Positions 15,821 to 23,610 of a DNA stretch of 40,303 nucleotides are shown here, piece by piece. The notes beneath the pieces were generated by a model. That model saw only the letters and a list, made by a program, of their open reading frames with translations, ran no database searches and was not told the origin of the DNA. Every line of letters begins with the position of its first letter. The stretch's first letter is position 1. Origin of the DNA: Chloroflexota bacterium (lineage in GTDB: Bacteria > Chloroflexota > Anaerolineae > Anaerolineales > UBA11579); NCBI GenBank assembly GCA_023485685.1, contig JAMCZK010000042.1:1-40303 (forward strand). The letters run 5' to 3'. The position numbers were made by a program, and so were the translations under genes.

Positions 15821-18622
15821 TTAGAAACCCAGCCACTGGCTTGCCGCCCGCGGCAGATCCGCCAGGCGGCCGCGCTTGATCGTGCATGGCGGCAGGGATT
15901 CGATGAACAGCTTGCCATACTCCTTGCTCACGATGCGCTTGTCGAAGACGGCCACCACGCCGCGGTCAGACTGCGTGCGGATCAGGCGGCCGAAGCCCTG
16001 CCGGAAGCGCAGGATGGCTTCAGGCACCTGGTACTCGTAAAAGGGCGATTCGAAGGTCTCGGAGCGGGCGGCCACGATGGGGTCGCTGGGCACGTCGAAG
16101 GGCAGGCGGATGATGGCCAGCACCGACAGCGCCGGCCCGGGGATATCCACGCCTTCCCAGAAGGCGCGGGTGCCCAGCAGCACGGCGCCTTCGCTGGATT
16201 TGAAGCTTTCCAGCAAGGTGTGCGGCGAAGCGCCTTCGCCCTGCTCGTAGATCTGGATGCCGGCTGCGGCCAACGGCCCGGCGATGGCCTGCGAGGTGCG
16301 GCGCAATTGCTCGTATGAAGTGAACAGCGCCAGCGTGCGGCCGCCGACGGCCTTGGCCAGCTGGATCAAGCCACGCTCCACGGCGGCCTGGTAGGGCCCG
16401 CGCTCGGCGGGCTCGGGGATGTCTTCAATGAGGTAGAGCAGCGCGGTGGTCTCGTAGTCGAAAGGCGAGCCGAGCGATAGCTCTTCGGCGTGTTCGGCGT
16501 GCAGGCGGCGCTTGAGGTAATCGAATTCGCCCGCCGCCGTCAGCGTTGCCGAGGTGAGCACCACGCCGGTCTTCTTGTGCCAGATGTGTTCCTCCATTAA
16601 TTCACCGACCTGCAATGGAGCCGCCTGCAGCGTTAACTGATGCTGGCGCTGGGGATTGATCTCTACCCAATAGATCATGCCTTCCTCCGGCTTGAAGACG
16701 AAACCTTCCATTTGTTTCTTCAAATCCTGCAGGGCGCGGTAGCTGTTGCCGATGTTGCCGCGGATGTCTTCGATCTCTTCTTCGGCGTTAGCCATTATGT
16801 CTTTGAGCCCACGCCCGATCTGTTCGACGCAGTCGAGCAGATTGTCCAGGATCTTGCGCGAATTATCCCAGGCTGCTTCGATCATTACCCAGTTTGGTTG
16901 CCTGCGCGTGCTTTCCAAAATGCGTTCCTGGTGAGCGTAATCGCCGAGCGGCCTGCCTTCGCGCTGTTCTTCCAGGAAAATTTTCAGCTCCGTGAATACT
17001 TTCGTGAACTGGTTCTGGAACTGGAAGGCGTCATCCGTGGCGCGCTCGACCAGGGCGATCAGCGCGCCGTATTGGCTGGGCTGCAATAGATGCTGGGCGA
17101 TCGCCAGCAAGCGCCCGAGCTGCCCCGATTTGCTGCCGCCCAGTTCGCGCAGCAAGCGCTCGGGCTCTATCTGGGTGATGCGCACGCTGAGCGCGCTGGT
17201 GGTAGCCGCTTCGAGGTGGTGCGCCTCGTCAACGATCAGGTATTGATAATCCGGAAGCACACGGCTGCCAGTGGCCAGGTCGGCGAGCAGCAACGCGTGG
17301 TTTACGACCAGGAGGTGCGCGTTTTGCGCGGCTTCGTGGGCGCGGTGGAATGGACAGATGCCGCTCATGCGCCGCACACAAGTCTCTTCCGTGCAGTTCT
17401 CATCGGCGGCCGAGATGCGGCCCCATACGGCGCGTTCACCGTTACCATTCAAGTTGATCTCGCCGCGGTCGCCGCTTTCCGTATCTTGCAGCCAAACCAG
17501 TACTTTGCCCAAGACGCGCAGCTCGTCGGCAGTCTCCGGGCCGCGGCGGCGCAGCGCCACCAGGCGCCGAGGGCACACATAATTATTGCGGCCCTTGAGG
17601 ACTGTGGCATTCAGCGGCATGCCGAGCGCGGCCCGCAGGTCAGGGATGTCTTTGTAGATCAGTTGGTCTTGCAAGTTGATCGTGTTGGTGGAGATGACCA
17701 CGCGGCTGTCGTTCTTCAGCGCCCACAGTGCAGCGGGGATCAAATAAGCCATGGTTTTACCGGTGCCGGTGCCGGCTTCCACCAGAAGATGTTTCCCCTG
17801 GCTTAATGTATCAGTGACGGCGCGCAACATCTCCACCTGTTGGCTGCGCTGCTCGAATTCGGCGAAGCTCTTCGAAAAAGCGCCGCCATGTTGCAGCCAG
17901 GCGGCGGTCTCTTCCAGGTCCAGGGATTTGGGCTCGGGCACCTCACCTTGCCGCGACCGCAGGCCCTGCGGATCCGGGCGCGTAAAGATGGGGCCGCGCC
18001 AGCCCTCCCGCGTCGACAGTGCTAACATCTCGGCCCCGCGTGCCTTCAGCGCCTGACGGAACGGCCAGTCGCCGCTCCAGCTTTGTTCCTCGCCCAGGCT
18101 GGCGATCTCGTTCAGCAAGTCGATAGGTAGTTCGAGGATCTTCTCATAAAGCTGCTGGTACACGGCCTGGGTGACGCGGGCATCGTCCAGGGCGCGGTGG
18201 GTAGCCGGCAGCAGGATATTGAGTTGCTGGCCCAGCGCACCCAGGTTGTAGCGCATGGCACGCGGCATCAGCACCGCGGCCATATCGTAGGTATCGATCA
18301 CTTCGTTATCGCGGAACAGGCCGTAGCGTCGGAGAAAGGATAGGTCGAAGGCGATCCGTTGGCCCAGGATGGGGGCCTGGCCGGCGAATTTGGCCAGATC
18401 AGCCACCACGTCGCGGATACCGGGCGCTTCACGTACCATGGCGTCGGTAATGCCGGTTAGCTGGGTGATGAAAGGGGGGATGCGCCGATCGGGATTGACC
18501 AGGCTATGCCACTCACCTTCGATGCGCTTTCCATCGAAGCGGACGGCGCCGATCTCCAGGATGGCGTCCTTTTCGGAGTCGAGGCCAGTACTTTCGATGT
18601 CAAGAGCCACGATGGTGGGCAT
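15821..18622 (-). CDS. dinG: DinG-family helicase with N-terminal DEDDh 3'-5' exonuclease
   Basis: 933 aa. Residues 1-165 are a DnaQ-like exonuclease with ALDIESTGLD (ExoI), AFDLSFL (ExoII) and HRALDDARV (ExoIII, DEDDh), all catalytic acids present. The rest is an XPD/DinG-type superfamily 2 helicase: Walker A EAGTGTGKT near 284-290, DEAHHLE (DEAH box), FTSYEQL, GTRAFWEGVDIPG and the motif VI region QGFGRLIRTQ. Four cysteines (CPRR, CTEE, CVRR, CPFH) sit where the iron-sulfur cluster of XPD/DinG helicases lies. This exonuclease-helicase fusion is the arrangement usual in Gram-positive DinG. Expected role: unwinding R-loops, D-loops or forked DNA during repair and replication. It stands alone on the minus strand with a palindromic element at its 3' end. 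Confidence 0.93.
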   Translation of the reverse strand: MPTIVALDIESTGLDSEKDAILEIGAVRFDGKRIEGEWHSLVNPDRRIPPFITQLTGITDAMVREAPGIRDVVADLAKFAGQAPILGQRIAFDLSFLRRYGLFRDNEVIDTYDMAAVLMPRAMRYNLGALGQQLNILLPATHRALDDARVTQAVYQQLYEKILELPIDLLNEIASLGEEQSWSGDWPFRQALKARGAEMLALSTREGWRGPIFTRPDPQGLRSRQGEVPEPKSLDLEETAAWLQHGGAFSKSFAEFEQRSQQVEMLRAVTDTLSQGKHLLVEAGTGTGKTMAYLIPAALWALKNDSRVVISTNTINLQDQLIYKDIPDLRAALGMPLNATVLKGRNNYVCPRRLVALRRRGPETADELRVLGKVLVWLQDTESGDRGEINLNGNGERAVWGRISAADENCTEETCVRRMSGICPFHRAHEAAQNAHLLVVNHALLLADLATGSRVLPDYQYLIVDEAHHLEAATTSALSVRITQIEPERLLRELGGSKSGQLGRLLAIAQHLLQPSQYGALIALVERATDDAFQFQNQFTKVFTELKIFLEEQREGRPLGDYAHQERILESTRRQPNWVMIEAAWDNSRKILDNLLDCVEQIGRGLKDIMANAEEEIEDIRGNIGNSYRALQDLKKQMEGFVFKPEEGMIYWVEINPQRQHQLTLQAAPLQVGELMEEHIWHKKTGVVLTSATLTAAGEFDYLKRRLHAEHAEELSLGSPFDYETTALLYLIEDIPEPAERGPYQAAVERGLIQLAKAVGGRTLALFTSYEQLRRTSQAIAGPLAAAGIQIYEQGEGASPHTLLESFKSSEGAVLLGTRAFWEGVDIPGPALSVLAIIRLPFDVPSDPIVAARSETFESPFYEYQVPEAILRFRQGFGRLIRTQSDRGVVAVFDKRIVSKEYGKLFIESLPPCTIKRGRLADLPRAASQWLGF

Positions 18623-18772
18623 GGCCGGGATTATAACATCTGTTCTATTTTAGTCTGTTAGTCCAGTAGTTTGGCAGTTTGTAGTTTTGGAAAAACCAAA
18701 ACGTAATTGCTTCAACAAAAGTAATCGACTACCAAACTACGTGACTATCTAACTAAGGAACTAAGTGTGACC

Positions 18773-18801
18773 CTTCACAAGCCAGCCGCCAGGACTATAA
18801 T
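18773..18801 (+). promoter_or_regulatory. Candidate sigma-70-type promoter of the permease
   Basis: TTCACA (18774-18779) and TATAAT (18796-18801) are separated by 16 nt. They lie about 50 nt upstream of the TTG start in an otherwise gene-free region. Confidence 0.55.
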
Positions 18802-18812
18802 TAAGGTTTGTG

Positions 18813-18835
18813 TTTGCCGCCGAATTGACGGCAAA
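18813..18835 (+). promoter_or_regulatory. Leader hairpin just upstream of the permease start
   Basis: TTTGCCG / CGGCAAA with a 9-nt loop lies 15 nt before the start codon. It may mask or position the ribosome site. It does not match the c-di-AMP (ydaO) riboswitch consensus. Confidence 0.4.
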
Positions 18836-18850
18836 GAATGAGAGAAAGCG

Positions 18851-20839
18851 TTGCGCGACCCGAAAGAAAAGAAATTAGCTGAAATCGCCAAAAAAGACGA
18901 GCACATTTCTTATAAACAAGTAACTACTCAACCGAAGAAGGGGGTCATGAACTGGCTGGTTGGCCGCCCCCTTCCATCTGCCGATGCTCCCCACCAAACC
19001 ATCGGCAAAGCGGTGGGTTTGGCAGTGTTCGCTTCGGACGCGTTGTCCTCCACTGCTTATGCCACGCAAGAGATCCTCGTGATCTTGGCGTTGGCCGGGG
19101 CAGGCGCGTTTGGGCTGTCGATCCCGCTTTCGATTGCTATTGTCGTCTTGCTGGTTATCGTCACGATCTCATATGAACAGACTATCCATGCATATCCAGG
19201 CGGCGGCGGTGCCTATATCGTTGCCCGCGAAAACCTGGGCGAATTGCCTGCGCAGACTGCAGGCGCTTCATTGCTGACAGATTACATCCTTACCGTGGCC
19301 GTTTCAGTGTCATCCGGTATAGCCCAACTGGTGTCGGCTTTTCCGCAACTCTTGGATTTCCAGGTGGAACTCGCTGTTGCAGCAGTCTTCTTTATCATGG
19401 CTATTAATCTGCGTGGCGTGAAAGAATCCGGCATGGCCTTTTCCATCCCCACCTATTTTTTCATCATCATGTTATTCCTTACCGTGGGAATCGGTTTTTT
19501 CCGTTTCGTTACAGGCTCACTGGGTCAATTGACCGATCCCCCAGAGTTACACCTGATCGGGCCTGTTACTGGATTAACTGCATTCTTGGTCCTGCGTGCG
19601 TTCGCAAGTGGAACCGCCGCTTTGACTGGAATTGAGGCGATTTCCAATGGAATTACTGCTTTCAAAGAACCCCGCAGCCGGAATGCCGGAATTACTCTGT
19701 TGTGGATGTCGGCAATTTTGAGCGTTTTATTCCTAAGCGTCACGTTTCTGAGTAATCAGATCGGGGCGGTGCCATCTGAAACAGAGACGGTGATTTCACA
19801 AATAGCGCGGACTGTGTACAACGGTCGAAACCTTCTTTATCTGGGAACGGTTGCGGCTACTACGATCATCCTGATCATGGCTGCTAACACTGCCTTTGCG
19901 GATTTCCCACGGTTAAGCGCAATACAGGCGGGAGATGGATTTTTGCCGCGCCAATTGACCTATCGCGGTAGTCGGCTCGTTTACTCACGTGGTATTGCCC
20001 TCCTTGCTGTTGTTGCTTCCCTCATAATCATCTTATTCAAGGCGAGTGTAACGGCGTTAATCCCTCTCTATGCCATCGGTGTATTTCTTTCGTTTACTCT
20101 TTCCCAAGTAGGAATGGCGCGCCGTTGGTGGAAGGTGGGGAAACTGGCAAACGGCAAATCGCGAAAGAAGAAAGCGACGAATGGGGATGGTTTTCATGCC
20201 GAAGAATTGACTTACGATCCACGTTGGCGACTAAAGATGATTATCAATAGTTTTGGGGGTCTATGCACTGGGATCGTGATGGTTGTGTTTGCAGTGACGA
20301 AATTTAGCCAGGGTGCCTGGGTGATTATCATTTTATTACCCGTCCTCGTCATGATATTTTTCACTATCAAACATCATTACAAAGATTTGGCAAAACGCCT
20401 TTCTTTGCAGCACTACAAAAAACCTGTTGCCATCCGTAAACAGAAGGTGATCGTGCCCGTTTCTGGTGTGCACCGCGGCACGCTGGAAGCGGTGCGCTTC
20501 GCTAAATCGATAAGCAATGACATCACTGCAGTCCATGTTGCCGTCGACGCGGCTGAAGGTGAAAAAACTTTGATCAAGTGGCAGGAATGGGCCAAGGATG
20601 TGAACCTGGTGATCCTGGGATCGCCATATCGTCTTCTTTACGAACCACTGTTGAAATATATCAAGACGGTGGCCGCGGACACCAAGGCCAATGAAATCGT
20701 GACCGTCGTCGTCCCTGAGTTCGTGCCGCGCGTAGGCTGGCACAGCATCCTGCACACCCGTGCCGCCCAATTGCTGCGCTGGCGGTTGTTGTTTACGCCG
20801 AAAGTCGTGATCGTCGAAGTGCCGTATGTAGTGGATTAG
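18851..20839 (+). CDS. APC-family permease, KimA/YdaO-like potassium transporter
   Basis: 662 aa. Residues about 40-510 form about twelve helices with FASDALSSTAYATQEIL and YPGGGGAYIVARENLGELP, the conserved helix 1 and helix 3 regions of the YdaO/KimA group in the APC superfamily. A cytosolic C-terminal domain (about 525-662), starting IRKQKVIVPVSGVHRGTLEA, resembles a universal-stress-like fold, as in KimA. KimA imports potassium with protons in Bacillus subtilis; other group members are annotated as amino acid permeases, so the substrate here is inferred. The start is a TTG after GAGAGAAAG; no in-frame ATG is available before MNWLVG at residue 33. The gene is monocistronic, with a terminator-like hairpin after it. 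Confidence 0.82.
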   Translation: MRDPKEKKLAEIAKKDEHISYKQVTTQPKKGVMNWLVGRPLPSADAPHQTIGKAVGLAVFASDALSSTAYATQEILVILALAGAGAFGLSIPLSIAIVVLLVIVTISYEQTIHAYPGGGGAYIVARENLGELPAQTAGASLLTDYILTVAVSVSSGIAQLVSAFPQLLDFQVELAVAAVFFIMAINLRGVKESGMAFSIPTYFFIIMLFLTVGIGFFRFVTGSLGQLTDPPELHLIGPVTGLTAFLVLRAFASGTAALTGIEAISNGITAFKEPRSRNAGITLLWMSAILSVLFLSVTFLSNQIGAVPSETETVISQIARTVYNGRNLLYLGTVAATTIILIMAANTAFADFPRLSAIQAGDGFLPRQLTYRGSRLVYSRGIALLAVVASLIIILFKASVTALIPLYAIGVFLSFTLSQVGMARRWWKVGKLANGKSRKKKATNGDGFHAEELTYDPRWRLKMIINSFGGLCTGIVMVVFAVTKFSQGAWVIIILLPVLVMIFFTIKHHYKDLAKRLSLQHYKKPVAIRKQKVIVPVSGVHRGTLEAVRFAKSISNDITAVHVAVDAAEGEKTLIKWQEWAKDVNLVILGSPYRLLYEPLLKYIKTVAADTKANEIVTVVVPEFVPRVGWHSILHTRAAQLLRWRLLFTPKVVIVEVPYVVD

Positions 20840-20914
20840 CGGGGCGTTTGAGGTCTTCCAGCTCCCAACGAGCTGTTGACCTGTAGAGTCTCATGGTCCG
20901 GTGAGACCGCAAAT

Positions 20915-20938
20915 AATTAGCCGTTAGCCGCTAATTTT
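20915..20938 (+). terminator. Probable terminator of the KimA-like permease gene
   Basis: AATTAGC / GCTAATT (7 bp, 8-nt loop) followed by TTC, about 75 nt after the stop. A second stem GTCTCA/TGAGAC (20888-20907) precedes it. The hairpin also covers the stop codon of the small minus-strand ORF, so it could serve both strands. Confidence 0.5.
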
Positions 20939-21115
20939 CATATATTCTCGGTATGCCTCTAATGCTTGTTCCACCAGGGTGGTGAGGTCCTGTCGTGAGC
21001 TGGCTGCAGGTCCGCCGGGCGGCTTACTGGCCAGCCGTACGATGGCAGTTTGCAGGTTTTGTAGAGCGGCTTCCTGCGAGCTGTTTATTAGGGCGGGGGA
21101 ATGAGTGGTCTGCAT
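20924..21115 (-). CDS. Small uncharacterised protein (63 aa)
   Basis: I choose the ATG at 21115 because GGAGGT lies 5 nt upstream (21121-21126), the best Shine-Dalgarno in the neighbourhood; the track's TTG two codons earlier is less likely. The protein (MQTTHSPALINSSQEAALQN...) is mostly helical with a C-terminal LTTLVEQALEAYREYMKISG and no recognised domain. It overlaps the 3' part of the next upstream minus-strand ORF by about 92 nt in another frame. Function unknown. Confidence 0.5.
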   Translation of the reverse strand: MQTTHSPALINSSQEAALQNLQTAIVRLASKPPGGPAASSRQDLTTLVEQALEAYREYMKISG

Positions 21116-21317
21116 GTTCAACCTCCAGGGTGATTAATCTTTCGATCTCGACTTTCAGTTCGGCCAGCAACTCTTTTTTGATGCGCCTAGCCAGCCCGTC
21201 TACTTCGCGGCGCAGTTCGGTGATCCTATCGGCGTCTTTTGGGGGTGGCGTTCCGAAGCGCTGGATTTGGTGCTCCTCTAACTCCCGCTGGTATTCTGCC
21301 CAATCCTCGTGTCTCAT
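21024..21317 (-). CDS. Small coiled-coil protein (97 aa), overlapping the next gene
   Basis: The N-terminal 65 residues are strongly charged and helical (EYQRELEEHQIQRFG, ITELRREVDGLARRIKKELL), a likely coiled coil. The last ~30 residues, in the zone overlapping the next ORF, are compositionally different (SFPRPNKQLAGSRSTKPANC). That change suggests either real overlapping, coupled genes or a frameshift that lengthened this ORF past its original stop. The ribosome site (TAAGGGC) is weak. No family recognised. Confidence 0.45.
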   Translation of the reverse strand: MRHEDWAEYQRELEEHQIQRFGTPPPKDADRITELRREVDGLARRIKKELLAELKVEIERLITLEVEHADHSFPRPNKQLAGSRSTKPANCHRTAGQ

Positions 21318-21394
21318 GCCCTTAGGATAATAGAACAGGTGAGCTATGTCAAGGGGGAGCCAGGCTTGCCAAGGCGTTCGCAGGCGCCTTCTGC

Positions 21395-21400
21395 TATAAT
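21395..21400 (+). promoter_or_regulatory. Candidate -10 box of the serS leader
   Basis: TATAAT lies about 20 nt upstream of the first paired bases of the T-box leader. No well-spaced -35 hexamer is evident. Confidence 0.5.
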
Positions 21401-21405
21401 CTTTT

Positions 21406-21633
21406 CAACCTTATACGGAACTACGCCGTTATTCCCTTCCAGAAAGTTGCCGGACGCTGCGAGGCAACAGGGTGTCCGGCTTTCCATTCCGCCGCTTATC
21501 CAAGCCAAGGACTGCTGAAAGGCAGCGGGTTCGCCCGATAAAGCGAGATCAAGGATTGAGAACTTCCTGTTTTCAATCGAATGCAGGTGGCACCACGGGC
21601 GCCCCTCGTCCTGCAAGGCGATGGGGCGTTTTT
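21406..21633 (+). promoter_or_regulatory. T-box riboswitch leader (serine) of serS
   Basis: Immediately before serS lies the T-box core GCAGGTGGCACCACGG (21583-21598). It is followed by a terminator stem CGCCCCTCG / CGATGGGGCG (21600-21608 / 21619-21628, one bulge) and TTTTT. Upstream, GATTGAGAAC / GTTTTCAATC forms a 10-bp stem III. A Stem I candidate closes with CGGAA / TTCCG (21416-21420 / 21487-21491) and has a distal stem GCCGGAC / GTCCGGC. A UCC followed by A (21483-21486) on the 3' side of Stem I is a plausible serine specifier. Uncharged tRNA-Ser should stabilise the antiterminator and permit serS transcription. The specifier assignment is inference. Confidence 0.88.
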
Positions 21634-21646
21634 CATTGGAGGAATC

Positions 21647-22921
21647 ATGATCGACATTGAACTCATTCGCCAGCAACCCGAGCTGGTCAAGGCGGGGATG
21701 ATCAAACGCAACATGCAACCCGCACTGATCGACAAAGCCCGCAGCCTGGATTCCCGGCGCCGCGAACTGCTGGTGGACGTCGAAACTCTGAAGGCAGAGC
21801 GCAACAAGGCATCCAAGGAAATTGGCGCCAGTAAAGACAAAACCGCCCGCGAGGAAAAAATCGCCGCCATGCGCGCCGTGGGGGACAGGATCGATGCCCT
21901 GGACTCTGAACTGGCCGCCGTGGACGCGCAACTCGATGAGCTGATGGCGACCTTGCCTAATGTCGTCGAAGACCGCGTGCCGGCCGGCGGCGAGGAAGCC
22001 AACGTGGTGGTGAAAGAATGGGGCGACAAACCCAAATTCGATTTCGTACCCAAGGCGCACTGGGACCTGGGGCCGCAACTCGGCATCATCAACTTCGACC
22101 AGGGTGTGGCGCTCACCGGTTCGCGCTTCTATGTGCTCAGCGGCGCGGGCGCCCGTTTGCAGCGCGCCATCATCTCCTGGATGCTGGACCTGCACATCCG
22201 CCAGGGCTACACGGAAAAATATACGCCCTTCCTGGTGCGGTCGGAGACGCTGTTCGGCGCGGGGCAACTGCCGCGTTTCGCCGAGAACCTCTACAAAGAC
22301 CATGAAGAAGATCTGTACATGATCCCCACTGCTGAGGTGCCGCTCACCGGGTTGCACATGGGCGAGATACTTGATGAAGCAGACTTGCCGCGGCGCTACA
22401 CGGCGTATTCGCCATGCTTCCGCCGCGAAAAGATGAGCGCCGGCCGCGACGTGCGCGGCATCAAGCGCGGTCATCAATTCGATAAGGTGGAGATGTACAA
22501 GTTCTGCACTCCGGAGGATTCCGTTGCCGAGTTCGAGCAAATGATGGCAGACGCGGAAGCGACAGCGCAAGGACTGGGTCTTCCTTACCGCGTGATACTC
22601 AAAGGCGCCGGCGACACCAGCGAAGCGGCGCACATCAGTTTCGATATTGAGGCCTGGGCCGCGGGCTGCGGTGAATGGCTGGAGGTGTCCTCCATCTCGC
22701 GCGTAGGCGATTACCAGGCGCGACGCGCCGCTATCCGCTACCGTCCCAAGGGCGGGAAAGGCACGCGATTCGTGCATACCATCAATGGGTCCGGGTTGGC
22801 GCTGCCGCGGGTCATGATTGCCATCCTGGAGAACAATCAGCAAGCTGATGGTTCGGTCCGCGTTCCCAAAGTATTAGCGCCCTGGATGGGCGGGGTGGAT
22901 GTAATTCGAGCCGAAAAATGA
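21647..22921 (+). CDS. serS: Seryl-tRNA synthetase
   Basis: Class II aminoacyl-tRNA synthetase charging tRNA-Ser, 424 aa, normal length. The track's longer ORF runs into the T-box terminator. The ATG at 21647 (MIDIELIRQQPELVKAG) has GGAGGA 3 nt upstream and matches the usual SerRS start. Residues about 27-110 are the long antiparallel coiled-coil tRNA-binding arm (SLDSRRRELLVDVETLKAER). The catalytic core shows motif 2 (CFRREKMSAGRDVRGIKRGH, then QFDKVE) and motif 3 (NGSGLALPRVMIAILENNQ). The motif 2 loop reads REKMSAGRD rather than the commoner REAGSAGRD, a mild variation. The gene is controlled by the T-box leader just upstream. Confidence 0.97.
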   Translation: MIDIELIRQQPELVKAGMIKRNMQPALIDKARSLDSRRRELLVDVETLKAERNKASKEIGASKDKTAREEKIAAMRAVGDRIDALDSELAAVDAQLDELMATLPNVVEDRVPAGGEEANVVVKEWGDKPKFDFVPKAHWDLGPQLGIINFDQGVALTGSRFYVLSGAGARLQRAIISWMLDLHIRQGYTEKYTPFLVRSETLFGAGQLPRFAENLYKDHEEDLYMIPTAEVPLTGLHMGEILDEADLPRRYTAYSPCFRREKMSAGRDVRGIKRGHQFDKVEMYKFCTPEDSVAEFEQMMADAEATAQGLGLPYRVILKGAGDTSEAAHISFDIEAWAAGCGEWLEVSSISRVGDYQARRAAIRYRPKGGKGTRFVHTINGSGLALPRVMIAILENNQQADGSVRVPKVLAPWMGGVDVIRAEK

Positions 22922-22952
22922 TTCTGAACGAACTTTGCCCATAGCATTTTGC

Positions 22953-23080
22953 CATTCTGAGCAAGCTAAGGTTGCCAAAGGCAAACCGTCCGCCGCGAAG
23001 AATCCACCCGAGTCAACACTGACCCAAGCTTCTTGATTTAATAGTGATTCGGATGGACTCTTCGCTTCGCTCAGAGTGAC
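22953..23080. repeat. Palindromic repeat, second family (CATTCTGAG...CTCAGAGTG)
   Basis: CATTCTGAGCAAGC at left and GCTTCGCTCAGAGTGAC at right form imperfect inverted ends with GCGAAGAATCC inside. This differs from the GTCATTGCGAG family. A related arm, CTCCTCGCTTCGCTCGGAG, occurs near 40036. It fills nearly all of the serS to DUF456 gap and ends 12 nt before the next start. Confidence 0.65.
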
Positions 23081-23091
23081 AAAACAAAGAA

Positions 23092-23610
23092 ATGACCGAC
23101 TGGCTCTCATCACTCTTTACCGGATTAGCCAACGCGTTTCTGTTGGTGGCCATGCTAATTGGCCTATTCGGTATGGTCATCCCCATATTCCCCGGCGGTG
23201 TGGTCATCTGGTTGGCAGCATTAGTCTACGGAATCGTTTTCGGCATCTCCGGCTGGGGCTGGGTGTTCTTCCTCTTGATCACCGGCCTCATGATCGCCGG
23301 CATTATTGTCGACGATCTGCTGATGGCAACCAGCGCTCGCAAACAGGGCGCTTCCTGGGGAAGCTTGGCCTTTGCGTACCTTGGCGGCATCGCCGGCACC
23401 ATTCTGCTTCCACCATTCGGCGGATTGTTAGGTGCGCCGCTGGTCCTGTACCTTTCCGAATACGGGCGCAAGCGCAGCCGCGACCAGGCCTGGCAGGTCA
23501 CCCGCGGCCTGCTGGTTGGCTGGGGTTGGTCCTTTGCGGCGCGCTTTGGTATCGGTCTGGTCATGATCGCCTTATGGCTCCTTTGGGTGCTGACAAAATC
23601 CGGCGCGTAG
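23092..23610 (+). CDS. DUF456 family membrane protein
   Basis: A 172-aa inner-membrane protein with four or five helices and Gly-rich turns. LFGMVIPIFPGGVVIWLAAL, IIVDDLLMATSARKQGAS and GTILLPPFGGLLGAPLVLYL are the layout of DUF456, whose members have a 'PG' in the first helix pair and Gly-rich re-entrant-like segments. Function of the family is unknown to me. The ATG follows a palindromic repeat with only a weak purine-rich AAACAAAGAA. The last 37 nt overlap the start of the following lipoprotein gene in a different frame, which suggests translational coupling. Confidence 0.85.
   Translation: MTDWLSSLFTGLANAFLLVAMLIGLFGMVIPIFPGGVVIWLAALVYGIVFGISGWGWVFFLLITGLMIAGIIVDDLLMATSARKQGASWGSLAFAYLGGIAGTILLPPFGGLLGAPLVLYLSEYGRKRSRDQAWQVTRGLLVGWGWSFAARFGIGLVMIALWLLWVLTKSGA

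Noticed and set aside
16640-17806. Plus-strand ORFs of 149-238 aa
   Set aside because: Antisense shadows of dinG, which has all its helicase and exonuclease motifs.
18640-18850. c-di-AMP (ydaO) riboswitch upstream of the KimA-like gene
   Set aside because: The conserved core of that riboswitch is not visible; only an inverted GTAGTTTGG/CCAAACTAC pair and a short hairpin are present.
21344-22843. 499-aa minus-strand ORF
   Set aside because: Antisense to serS and its T-box; reads as His/Arg-rich shadow sequence without a domain.
23076-23573. N-terminal 166 residues of the 516-aa ORF at 23076
   Set aside because: Out-of-frame reading of the DUF456 gene; the lipoprotein signal peptide starts at 23574.
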